Source: an uncultured Lachnospiraceae bacterium (GTDB lineage Bacteria; Bacillota; Clostridia; Lachnospirales; Lachnospiraceae). Taken from it: a stretch of DNA of 64,000 nucleotides. The position numbers and the translations under genes were made by a program. Under the pieces are notes generated by a model. That model made no database searches. It was not told the DNA's origin and was given only the letters and a program-made list of their open reading frames with translations. Of this stretch, positions 1-9,600 are shown one piece after another; positions within the stretch are counted from its first letter, which is position 1; every line of letters begins with the position of its first letter. The stretch spans positions 43,525 through 107,524 of the forward strand of contig CADACD010000008.1 of NCBI GenBank assembly GCA_902786365.1. Direction: 5' to 3'.

Positions 1-1
1 A

Positions 2-1723
2 GATGGAAAAATGGCGAACGGAGGAGTCAATGGGGGAAAACTTGGTGGTGTGGATTCTGTAACTTATTCGGGAACCCTTATGTTAAATGTACAAATGATA
101 CCGGAAGAAAGCAACATATATCTAAAGGGCTTTGTTGGTACCGAATATAAAGGGAAAAGTTGGGCGACAGCTTCAGATGATATGGAAGCGAAGATTTATG
201 AACTTTATGATAAATATGATGCTGCTACTTCCGATGAAAAAGAGGCAGTCAAGAAAAATGTATTTTTGGCGGGATATGAGAATTATGTAAATGTAATGAA
301 CAAAAAAATGACAGTTACTTATGAAAATGACCCGGCAGTATATAGATATTTCCCATATTATAGTGATATAGCAGAGGATGCAAAATTAAGTCTATATTAT
401 ACAATAAGACCGAAAATGAATGGAGATACCAGTGAAGATGTTTATGAATATAACTATGCGAGCATATCAGAATATGAAATGTATCAAAAATATTCTTTAT
501 CAAATGAAGATATCAATATTGATGATTATATAAAAGACACAAATCTTGAGGTTCCGGCGAATCTTAAAGATGTATTTGTGGCGATACCAGAGCTTGAAAA
601 AGATTGTTATGATGAGACGCCGGAAAAACTGGAGGAGTGTATAGAAACTGTCCGAAAATATCTTGAAGAAAATACAGAGTATTCATTAACTCCGGGAAAA
701 TTGACATATCCGGATTTTGTAGAAGATTTCCTTTTGTATAAAAAGAAAGGATACTGTACGGCATATGCAAGCTCAGCTGTTCTTATGCTGAGGTATATGG
801 GAGTTCCGGCAAGATATGTGGAAGGATATATTATTCAGCCTTCTGATTACAAAAACCAGATGAATGATTTATCATCCATAAGTGAGCATTATAACGAAAA
901 AGAGGGGACAGATTTAAATGTTAGAGATGAGTATTTACAGGAGCCATTAGTCAATATTGAGGTAAAAGATAATAGTGCACATGCATGGGTTGAAGTATAT
1001 GTTCCCGGACTTGGTTTTGCACCGGTTGAGGTTACGCCGGGATATAGGGAAAGTGATACTGCTTTACAAAACCGCGAGACGAAGGAGAATGAGCCGGACA
1101 CAAGTAAGGATAAAGGTTTGGAAACAACAAGTGATGGGCAGGAAACAACAAAGAAAGAAGAAAATCCTTCCGAGACAACAACTGATGAGAATGGTAATAT
1201 AGAGAGCAGTGAAATAGGTAATGCAGGCGACATAGGTATAGCTGGTCGTTCTGACGAAAGTTCGCACACGATAATCGCTCTGATTATGGGAGGAGCCACA
1301 GTACTTATTGTGTTATCTTTGCTAATTTATAAGATGGCAGAAAAAAAGAAGAAAGCAAATGATTACAATACAGATGATAACAGAAAAAATATGATGATAT
1401 TAATGAAGATTTTTGAGGAATGCCTTAAGAAATCAAAAATAGAGTTTTCGATGAATGTCAATATTTCTACAGTTGAAGAAGAGATAACTGATAAAGTCGA
1501 CAAAGAAGTTCAAAGAATCGAAAGTAAAAAAAATTGTGGCAGGGAAAGTGTTGCCGAAATGGTAGAAAAACTTCAGAAATTGAAATGTGTAAGAGAGATT
1601 TTAGAGCTGATTTACAGATATAAGTATGATAGTGATAGGACAGAATTTACAGATGAAGAGGTTGAAAGGGTGAGACAGTATGTGGTGAGGTATAGAGAGA
1701 ATTTGAAAGTAATGAAGAAATAG
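2..1723 (+). CDS. transglutaminase-like membrane protein, 5' end outside window
   Basis: The frame is already open at base 2, so the gene is cut by the window edge; the ATG at 11 is probably internal. The visible part has a transglutaminase core: the catalytic Cys lies in GYCTAYASSAVLMLRYMG near base 754, the His in AHAWVEVYVPG near base 980, and the third position is Glu in APVEVTPG. A low-complexity Thr/Glu/Lys linker (about 1070-1250) leads to one membrane helix (about 1265-1325) and a charged cytoplasmic tail of about 130 residues. This matches the C-terminal half of TgpA-type proteins, in which a membrane-anchored extracellular transglutaminase domain is followed by a cytoplasmic tail. 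These often follow MoxR-DUF58 genes, which would lie to the left. The substrate is unknown. Confidence 0.8.
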   Translation, partial: DGKMANGGVNGGKLGGVDSVTYSGTLMLNVQMIPEESNIYLKGFVGTEYKGKSWATASDDMEAKIYELYDKYDAATSDEKEAVKKNVFLAGYENYVNVMNKKMTVTYENDPAVYRYFPYYSDIAEDAKLSLYYTIRPKMNGDTSEDVYEYNYASISEYEMYQKYSLSNEDINIDDYIKDTNLEVPANLKDVFVAIPELEKDCYDETPEKLEECIETVRKYLEENTEYSLTPGKLTYPDFVEDFLLYKKKGYCTAYASSAVLMLRYMGVPARYVEGYIIQPSDYKNQMNDLSSISEHYNEKEGTDLNVRDEYLQEPLVNIEVKDNSAHAWVEVYVPGLGFAPVEVTPGYRESDTALQNRETKENEPDTSKDKGLETTSDGQETTKKEENPSETTTDENGNIESSEIGNAGDIGIAGRSDESSHTIIALIMGGATVLIVLSLLIYKMAEKKKKANDYNTDDNRKNMMILMKIFEECLKKSKIEFSMNVNISTVEEEITDKVDKEVQRIESKKNCGRESVAEMVEKLQKLKCVREILELIYRYKYDSDRTEFTDEEVERVRQYVVRYRENLKVMKK

Positions 1724-1799
1724 CATGTGACATAGTATGTTGTATATCAGTGAATAGTAAGTATTTATCTGACAAAGTGATGAAATTAAAAAAAATAGT

Positions 1800-1827
1800 T
1801 TGCAATAAAGGAAAAATAAGGTATAAT
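1800..1827 (+). promoter_or_regulatory. sigma-A promoter for fba
   Basis: A TTGCAA box (1800-1805) and a TATAAT box (1822-1827) are separated by 16 bases. They lie about 113 bases upstream of the aldolase start. Confidence 0.6.
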
Positions 1828-1940
1828 GTGTGTATTAGTTATATCCTAAAAATTGAGCGATGAAAGTCGCAGGATTTTTATAAAACGGTTAGACACTTTT
1901 TACTAATCTAAAATATTTTATTTTCACGGAGGTAATAAAA

Positions 1941-2804
1941 ATGTTAGTTTCAGCAAAGGACATGCTCGAAAAAGCAAAGGCAGGACATTATGCTGTAGGT
2001 CAGTTCAATATCAACAACCTTGAATGGACAAAAGCAATTCTTTTAACAGCACAGGAATTAAACTCACCTGTAATCTTAGGTGTATCAGAAGGTGCCGGTA
2101 AATATATGACAGGTTACAAGACTGTTGTAGGAATGGTAAATGGAATGCTTGAAGAGTTGAACATTACAGTTCCTGTTGCATTACACTTAGACCATGGCAG
2201 TTACGAAGGATGCTTAAAATGTATCGAAGCAGGATTTTCTTCAATCATGTTTGATGGTTCACACTATCCAATCGATGAGAACGTTGCAAAGACAACAGAG
2301 TTAGTAAAATTAGCAAATGAAAACGGAATGTCTATTGAGGCAGAAGTTGGTTCAATTGGTGGAGAAGAAGATGGTGTCATCGGTAAGGGTGAATGTGCAG
2401 ATCCTAACGAGTGTAAAGCTATCGCAGACCTTGGCGTAACAATGCTTGCAGCAGGTATCGGTAATATTCATGGTAAATATCCTGATAACTGGGAAGGATT
2501 AAGCTTTGAGACACTTGATGCAATCCAGCAGCTTACAGGAGAGATGCCATTAGTACTTCATGGTGGTACTGGTATCCCAGCTGATATGATTAAGAAAGCA
2601 ATCACACTTGGTGTTGCTAAGATTAATGTTAATACAGAGTGCCAGTTAGCATTTGCAGATGCTACACGTAAGTATATTGAGGCAGGCAAAGACCTTGAAG
2701 GAAAGGGATTTGACCCACGTAAGTTATTGGCACCTGGTTTTGAAGCTATCAAGGCTACAGTAAAGGAAAAGATGGAATTATTCGGTTCTGTTGGCAAGGC
2801 TTAA
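1941..2804 (+). CDS. fba: class II fructose-1,6-bisphosphate aldolase
   Basis: This zinc-dependent glycolytic and gluconeogenic enzyme cleaves fructose-1,6-bisphosphate to DHAP and glyceraldehyde-3-phosphate in the cytoplasm. It has 287 residues, the usual length of the short class II form. Family motifs are present: VALHLDHGSYEGCLKCI with the zinc-ligand His and catalytic Asp, EAEVGSIGGEEDG, GNIHGKYP, and PLVLHGGTGIP with the phosphate-binding loop. The start follows GGAGG (1928-1932) at eight bases. It is a single gene between its own promoter and a long hairpin terminator. Its codon use is regular and AT-rich, as expected for a highly expressed housekeeping gene. Confidence 0.95.
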   Translation: MLVSAKDMLEKAKAGHYAVGQFNINNLEWTKAILLTAQELNSPVILGVSEGAGKYMTGYKTVVGMVNGMLEELNITVPVALHLDHGSYEGCLKCIEAGFSSIMFDGSHYPIDENVAKTTELVKLANENGMSIEAEVGSIGGEEDGVIGKGECADPNECKAIADLGVTMLAAGIGNIHGKYPDNWEGLSFETLDAIQQLTGEMPLVLHGGTGIPADMIKKAITLGVAKINVNTECQLAFADATRKYIEAGKDLEGKGFDPRKLLAPGFEAIKATVKEKMELFGSVGKA

Positions 2805-2834
2805 TTGACAGGAGTCTAATGAAAGTTAAATAGT

Positions 2835-2917
2835 AACCTGATGTTTGCGAATTTACTTTGAAAAACTGTGAATAACACAAGAATGATAAGTAAGTTTGCA
2901 ACATCAGGTTTTTTTAT
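2835..2917 (+). terminator. long-stem terminator after fba
   Basis: AACCTGATGTT (2835-2845) pairs with AACATCAGGTT ending at 2910. AGTAAGTTTGC on the 3' side extends the pairing, and the hairpin is followed by a T tract. Confidence 0.75.
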
Positions 2918-2996
2918 TTTGTTTTTAAATTACTGATTGATATCGGACAAGAGATACGATAAAATGTAAATTAGTATTAAGGAAGGATTGGTGTTT

Positions 2997-3380
2997 ATGA
3001 AAAAAAGGATTTTAAGGCATCTTGCGTTTATGGACAAATATCTTGAAAATATGCCAAATGAAACAAAAGAAAATCTTGACAAGACAATGAAGAAACACAT
3101 GACAGAAATCTATTTTTTCATGCATGAAAGATTTATTCATCTTGTTGTAACAGTATTGTTTGCACTCGGAACATTTATGACGATTTTTACATATCTGCTT
3201 TCGGAGAATGTAGGACTTCTTGCACTTGCGTTACTGATGATAATTCTTCTTGTTCCGTATGTCAATCACTATTATCTCTTGGAAAATGGTGTGCAGAAAA
3301 TGTATGTGCAGTATGATGAACTGCTTGCAGAGATTGACAGAAGAGAAGCAGACGGAGAAAAAAGCAGTGAAAACAAATGA
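2997..3380 (+). CDS. small two-helix membrane protein of unknown function
   Basis: About 127 residues. A charged N-terminal region (about 45 residues) is followed by two adjacent membrane helices (roughly residues 50-72 and 76-96) and a charged tail. In-frame TTG and GTG codons precede the ATG at 2997; the ATG is preferred because GGAAGG (2981-2986) sits ten bases upstream. The stop overlaps the start of the downstream helicase by 14 bases, so the two are probably co-translated. No family was recognised. An accessory role to the helicase is only a guess from context. Confidence 0.75.
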   Translation: MKKRILRHLAFMDKYLENMPNETKENLDKTMKKHMTEIYFFMHERFIHLVVTVLFALGTFMTIFTYLLSENVGLLALALLMIILLVPYVNHYYLLENGVQKMYVQYDELLAEIDRREADGEKSSENK

Positions 3381-5907
3381 AATTAAGGAAAAAAATCCGA
3401 ATAAATATGAAATTAAAATATCAGTACGTAGTCTGGTTGAATTTATTATGAGAAGTGGTGATATAGACAACCGGATTACGGGACAGATGAGTCTGGATGC
3501 TATGGCAGAAGGGGCGAAGATTCATCGGAAAATACAAAGCAGGATGGGAGTGGAATACAAGGCAGAGGTTCCACTCAAGATGAATGTAGATTATGAGGAA
3601 TTTTACATCAGACTGGAAGGACGGGCTGATGGAATCATCACAGAGGAGAGTGGTGTGACAATTGATGAAATTAAAGGAATGTATAAAGATGTGCAGAAAA
3701 TGAAGGAGCCGGTCGAGGTTCACAAGGCACAGGCAATGTGTTATGCCTGTATTTATGCAAGCCAGAATCACCTCCCGGTAATATCAGTGCAGATGACATA
3801 CTGTAATCTTGAGGATGAGACGGTCAAAAGATTTAAGACAGAGTATACATACGAAGAAGTGAGTATGTATTTTAAGGATATCATTGACAAATATGTAGAG
3901 TGGGCGAGATATATTTACAAAGAAAAGCAGATGAGGAAAGCTTCTATTGGCAACCTTGCATTTCCATTTGAATATCGGAAAGGGCAGCGAGACATTGTGG
4001 TTTCTGTATACAAGACAATCAAAAATAAAAGTACACTGTTTGTGCAGGCACCAACAGGTGTCGGAAAAACAATATCAACCGTATTTCCGGCAGTACATGC
4101 AGTAGGTGAGGATATTGCGGACAAGATTTTTTATCTCACAGCAAAAACAATCACAAGAACAGTTGCAGAGGAAGCATTTGATACCCTCAGGCAAAATGGT
4201 CTGCATTTTAAGACAGTTACAATAACAGCGAAAGAAAAGATTTGTTCTAATTATATTGATGAAGAAAAAGAAGAGGAAATAAGGCCGGAAGTAGAATGTA
4301 ATCCTGTCAGATGCAGCAGGGCGAAGGGACATTTTGACCGTATCAACAATGCGCTTTTTGACATCATTATTCACGAAAATAAGATTACAAGGGAAAAGAT
4401 ACTTCAATATGCAGACAAACATAATGTATGTCCGTTTGAGATGAGTCTTGATATCAGCAATTTTATGGATGGCGTGATATGTGACTACAATTATGTTTTT
4501 GACCCACATGCAAGGCTGAAGAGGTATTTTTCAGATGGGGCGAAAGGAGATTATATTTTTCTTGTTGATGAGGCACATAACCTGGTGGAACGTGCAAGGG
4601 AAATGTATAGTGCAGTTCTTGTAAAAGAGGATTTCCTGAAATGCAAAAAAATCATTAAGGAAAAGAGCAAGCGTCTATACAATACCTTTGAAAAATGTAA
4701 CAAGGAAATGCTTGCATTAAAACATCAGTGCACAGGAGAGCAGGCAGGCTATAGTTATACAATCGTCTATGAAACAGAAGCACTTGTCAAACATTTGCTT
4801 CGTCTGTCACAGGAGCTGGAAAAATTTCTTGATGACAATAAAGAATTTCCGGGTCGTGAAGAAATTTTGAATGAATATTTTAATGTGAGAAATTATCTTG
4901 ATGTGTATGAATTAGTTGATGAGAAATACGAAATTTATTCGGATTTTAATGAGAACGGAGAATTCTTTGTGAAACTATTCTGTGTCAATCCGTCGGGAAA
5001 TCTGTCGGAATGTATGCAGCAGGGGATTTCTACCATCTTTTTTTCGGCGACACTTTTGCCTGTCAATTATTATAAGGAACTGCTCAGTGGAGATATCAAT
5101 GATTATGCTATTTATATCGATTCACCATTTGATACTTCAAAGAGATTCCTTACTGTTGCAAGGGATGTGAGCAGCAAGTATACAAGAAGAGGAAGAGAAG
5201 AATATACAAAAATACTAAATTATATTGATAGCATTGTTAGTGGATGTCTGGGAAACTATATGGTATTTTTTCCGTCATATAAACTGATGGAAGAGGTGTA
5301 TGAACTGGCAGTAGAATATGAATTGACAGAAAAATATGATATTATCTGCCAACATAGTGGTATGGATGAAAAACAGAGAGAAGAGTTCCTCGGTAGGTTT
5401 AATAATAATGTTGAAAATTTAGAAGAAAATTTAGGATATCATCTGATATATCAAAATCATATTCAATCAGAAAATGATAATAAAAATGGAATAGCATATA
5501 ATACAAATGCCGATAAAAAATCAAAATCCATGTTAGGTTTCTGCGTTTTAGGGGGAATCTTTTCGGAGGGGATAGACCTCAAAAATGAAAGTCTGATAGG
5601 AAGCATCATCGTGGGAACGGGGCTGCCACAGGTTTGTTCGGAGCGTGAAATTCTAAAAAATCATTATGATAAATCAGGCAATAATGGCTTTGATTATGCA
5701 TACCGGTATCCGGGAATGAATAAGGTTTTGCAGGCGGCCGGGAGGGTAATTCGGACAGATGAAGACTATGGCGTCATCGCACTGTTGGATGAACGATTTC
5801 TGCAGAACTCTTATAAGGCGATGTTTCCGAGAGAATGGTGTAATTTTAAAGTTACAGATATAAAAAATCTGAAAGAATATGTGGAAAAATTCTGGAAATA
5901 TGTTTAA
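3367..5907 (+). CDS. DinG/XPD-type iron-sulphur DNA helicase with N-terminal Cas4-like nuclease domain
   Basis: About 846 residues. The N-terminal ~200 residues resemble a PD-(D/E)XK nuclease of Cas4 type (GRADG, then DEIK, then HKAQAMCYACIYA). Superfamily 2 motifs follow: Walker A APTGVGKT near base 4050, VDEAHN near 4563, and C-terminal FSEGIDLKNESL and AAGRVIRT. Four cysteines (C in KICSN, ECNPVRC and NVCPFEMS) between motifs I and II match an XPD-like 4Fe-4S cluster. A GTG at 3367 is taken as the start, with GGAG (3354-3357) nine bases before it. An ATG at 3250 lies inside the previous gene and has no ribosome site. The protein probably unwinds DNA in repair; the nuclease domain may not be catalytic. 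Confidence 0.85.
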   Translation: MKTNEIKEKNPNKYEIKISVRSLVEFIMRSGDIDNRITGQMSLDAMAEGAKIHRKIQSRMGVEYKAEVPLKMNVDYEEFYIRLEGRADGIITEESGVTIDEIKGMYKDVQKMKEPVEVHKAQAMCYACIYASQNHLPVISVQMTYCNLEDETVKRFKTEYTYEEVSMYFKDIIDKYVEWARYIYKEKQMRKASIGNLAFPFEYRKGQRDIVVSVYKTIKNKSTLFVQAPTGVGKTISTVFPAVHAVGEDIADKIFYLTAKTITRTVAEEAFDTLRQNGLHFKTVTITAKEKICSNYIDEEKEEEIRPEVECNPVRCSRAKGHFDRINNALFDIIIHENKITREKILQYADKHNVCPFEMSLDISNFMDGVICDYNYVFDPHARLKRYFSDGAKGDYIFLVDEAHNLVERAREMYSAVLVKEDFLKCKKIIKEKSKRLYNTFEKCNKEMLALKHQCTGEQAGYSYTIVYETEALVKHLLRLSQELEKFLDDNKEFPGREEILNEYFNVRNYLDVYELVDEKYEIYSDFNENGEFFVKLFCVNPSGNLSECMQQGISTIFFSATLLPVNYYKELLSGDINDYAIYIDSPFDTSKRFLTVARDVSSKYTRRGREEYTKILNYIDSIVSGCLGNYMVFFPSYKLMEEVYELAVEYELTEKYDIICQHSGMDEKQREEFLGRFNNNVENLEENLGYHLIYQNHIQSENDNKNGIAYNTNADKKSKSMLGFCVLGGIFSEGIDLKNESLIGSIIVGTGLPQVCSEREILKNHYDKSGNNGFDYAYRYPGMNKVLQAAGRVIRTDEDYGVIALLDERFLQNSYKAMFPREWCNFKVTDIKNLKEYVEKFWKYV

Positions 5908-6124
5908 AGATTAGATCTGTTGTATATATTTTTTGTCATTTTTGAAATTTTTCGATAAAAACAATTTGGCAAAATTCGTATAGGTTAAGCAGACAGGAAA
6001 TCAAGTCGAATAGAAAGAATAGAAAAGGTGCATGGAAATATATATTTACATACTTGACATATTTCATTTAATATATGAAAATATAGATAGAGTATAGATG
6101 CGAAAAACTAAAAGTAGAGATTAC
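5908..6124. other. intergenic AT-rich spacer
   Basis: No convincing gene, promoter or terminator was seen. It separates the helicase from the two gene remnants. Confidence 0.4.
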
Positions 6125-6385
6125 ATGCCAAGAACAGTTGCAATAGGAGTACAAAATTTTGAGAATATCATAAAGAATAACTATTTTTATATTGATAAAA
6201 TAAATTTTATTAAGGAGTGGTGAGAGAATGGTGATACAGTCACGCTTATTGCCCGTCCACGTTGTTTTGGCAAGACTATGCTTGTAACATTTATTTCAAC
6301 TAAATATGAAAATCGTTCGGATATACTTGAAAATCTTGCAATGGAAAGATGGGAAAAGCGTTTTGATAGGGGAGTAAATGAATAA
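6125..6385 (+). pseudogene. remnant of AAA-ATPase-like protein (DUF1703-associated family)
   Basis: Reading from ATG 6125, the frame gives an N-terminal stretch ending FYIDKINFIKEW. It then meets an in-frame TGA where this family usually has further residues, and continues as ENGDTVTLIARPRCFGKTMLV. That is the Walker A region of the AAA-ATPase_like proteins that normally carry a C-terminal PD-(D/E)XK domain. It stops at 6385, far short of the normal length of about 500 residues. It therefore looks like a decayed 5' fragment with both a nonsense codon and a deletion. Confidence 0.65.
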
Positions 6386-6480
6386 GGTTTTGCAGGTAGT
6401 GGGAAGCGTGATTCGAACAAGTGAAGATTATGGTGTTATTGCACTATTAGATGAGTGTTTTCTGCAGAATTCCTACAATA
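6378..6480 (+). pseudogene. duplicate of the helicase C-terminus (fragment)
   Basis: The translation MNKVLQVVGSVIRTSEDYGV continues to LLDECFLQNSY. It is a diverged copy of the C-terminal motif VI region of the upstream helicase (bases 5716-5814). It is fused directly to the end of the AAA-ATPase remnant and lacks the rest of the helicase, so it should be non-functional. The divergence suggests an old paralogue rather than a recent duplication. Confidence 0.65.
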
Positions 6481-6613
6481 AGTCGATATACAGACGGTTT
6501 GATATATACAATGCAGATGAAGGAGATACTGGAAACATGGAAACGTTATGTGTAGCGAAAACTCTGAAGAAAGATGGAAAAGAAAAGGTTATTTGAATGA
6601 AGGAGATGAAAAC

Positions 6614-9600
6614 ATGAAGTATAAGAACAATACAAAACATAAGTATATCTGTGTTCTACTGGCAGTGTTGCTAGTATTCAACGGATTATTTATCGAAGTA
6701 GAAACTTTTGTTGCAGCGGACGAGCCTATTATGTATGACGGTGATACGTTGCACGGATGGCAGGTAGACTGCGTATGGGAAAACGGTACAAAAACACTTG
6801 ATATTCTTTCATCAAGAAGTGAGAATATGACTTTGAAGCTGTCTGTGACTTATTATGCACCACTTTACGCAATGACTCAGAGCTACCAGCCCGGAACGAT
6901 TAAATTTGCAATACCTGATTTTGGTGTGCTGAAAAGAAGCGGAGCTTCATTTAAGATCACAACAGCTGGTGATCAAGATGATACTGACTGGAATTGTCAA
7001 TATGATATCCAGACGCAGATGTATATCTTTTCAAACGCTAAGGTCTTTGAAGCAGATAAACCGATCTCCGGTGGATTCGAAATGCTTTGGACTGTAGAAA
7101 GCCGCCAAAGTATGACGGATTTTTCGATGACGGAAAGTCCTATATTCACTCTTGAGAACGAAAGTACAAGAATGACTCCACTGACGTTGAACTGCGAAAC
7201 TATTAGGGATTTCTACATAATAGACCTGCAAAGAGACTTCCTCAGCTATGAACAGTATGAGGATCCAACGATAAATAAAAGCGGATATGTTTCATATAAT
7301 TACAAGACGTACTTCCATCTGCAGGCGAGAGCGAGAGGCGGATATCGGAACAGTTACTTTGTCAAGGTGAGCTTTGACAGTGATACGGTAACGGATGAGC
7401 AAATGTCGGCGATAATAGCTCAGTATTGGGTGGGAAATGTAAAAAAGGAAGAGAATCTTACACAGATGACAGATCCGGTAAGTGGTGAAACTGTATGGGG
7501 TTTTTATCGCTTTAGAGACATAGAAACTGAAAATCTTGGTATACACGACTTTGTGATTTCATATCCGGAATCACTGAAATCAACAACAGCGAGGGTAGAT
7601 ACAGAACTTCTTGTTTTGTATTATGAAGAAAACGAGTATGTGAATTACACCTCATCCGTCACGAACGAGATGTTGAATGATTATGATGAGGTACTGATAA
7701 ACGAATATTCATTTTGGTACGGGGACGGAAACTTTAGCATGACTAAGTCTAGCCCTTATGAAATAAATTCATATACAAATGGAGGATACCCTCCCTATAA
7801 ATACTCGGACAGGCTGCTTGCAAAGAAAATCTTTAGTAACGAAAGAGTTACTTTTACGCTCGGCGGATCCTATCGTATGTCAACAAGTGTTTCTGCTTCC
7901 ACAAAATCATTGATGAAAACTGCTTCAACAACATCATCAACTGATCCTTTGGGAAATGGTTACATTGGTCCTGGTGATGCCGATCTGAAAACGGCCTTTG
8001 ATTTTGTATTAGGTGATGACAGGCTTTCCGTTGATCTGAACAACGGAGCTTATCGTATGCTCGAAAGCGATGAGTACACATTTACTCGTGTAATAGGTCC
8101 GAACGACAGTAGAAATTATGAATATGAGCTTTATGTATCGAATGTTGGCTTCACATCAGAAACAAATCGTGTTGCGGCAGAAAATGAATACAGGCTGTTT
8201 GCTACAGGAAAAACAGGCACATACTCTGTATTTGACCTGACAGATATTGCATCAAAGGAAGGTTTTAGTGATTATACAAACGGTGTAAAAGCAATCTACA
8301 TCAAGATCAAGAATTTTACTGGTGAATACTATCCCTATTATAAGGCGGATATCGCATTCCACTTTAATCAACAGAAAAACCTTTTGCTGGAGGAAGGGCT
8401 GAGGATCAACACGGACGGAAAAATCACAGACTATGGCTTCATGAGAGCACTCTATGCAGGAACAAGCAATGATGCTTTTTCGATAGGAAGCAGTACATTT
8501 CTCAAAGAAGCCGGAGGGAACATAGATATGCAGAACTTCGGTCAGCTTATGATGTATTTGGACAACGGTGGCTATAACCGACTTCTATATCATTCCATGG
8601 CAAATGTGTATCTGAGAGATGTTGTGACGATGGTTGGTTCTGAAACAACGGTAACATCAAAGGCACAGAGCAAGGAGGAAGGTGGCGGATATAGTGTATC
8701 CATTGATTCAAAGGGAACCATCAAGGTCAAGGATGACAGTCCCGGCGAGCTAGAACGTTTCTCTCTTTATGTCAAGATACCAAAGTTGCTAACGATTAAC
8801 AACAGGCTTTCTGATATTAAGCTGGAGAACTGTTATGCGGTAAATCAGCTTGGGGAAGCGGTTGGAAATACCGATTTTGAAAACAATGTAACATATAGCA
8901 TTATCAATCTTTCAGACGGAGACAGGGCCATTGTCGCAGATTTTGATTTTTCGGAAAACCCTCTTGAAAGCTCAAAGATGACATACATCAATATGAAGAT
9001 TCCTGCACTGGTGTTGTATACCGATTTGAAAACCACTGTTCACAAGTCGTTTGAGGTGCGGACATTCACGATGATACAGGATGAGGGGGCAGGTAGGATT
9101 GAAGGAGTCGAAAACAATCATCCACCTACATATCGTCAGTATGCTGCACTTGATACATACGATTTTAACCTCAACGGAAGGACAAACGAGGTTCTTGGAG
9201 GATCATACCACAGCATTTCATATGAGAATGTAGTTGAACAGTGGAAAGATACAGCCATGAAACTTGTAAAATCCTACCGTGATGATACATGGAAAATGCT
9301 GTATGACAGCACGGCTCAAGATTGGTATTCAGAAACGGAGGTTAATGCCTACAGTAGTCAGTTGGGAGAGGAGGAAAACAAGAGAGCAACTTATTCCTAC
9401 CGTTTGAGTATAGAACTTGGTTCGGGAGCATCTGACATTTTATTCAGCGACGTTTTGGAAAGTGCTGACGGTAGCGAATGGAGAGGTACGTTGAACAATA
9501 TTGATTTCACTTATGCGATAAGTCTTGGGCTTACACCGAGTGTATATTATTCCACTCAGGAAATAACTTATTCCGAAAGAAGTGAGAGTAACGGAGTATG

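Noticed and set aside
3250-3366. Upstream ATG extension of the helicase
   Set aside because: It lies wholly within the previous gene and gives no family-like sequence; GTG 3367 has a well-spaced ribosome site.
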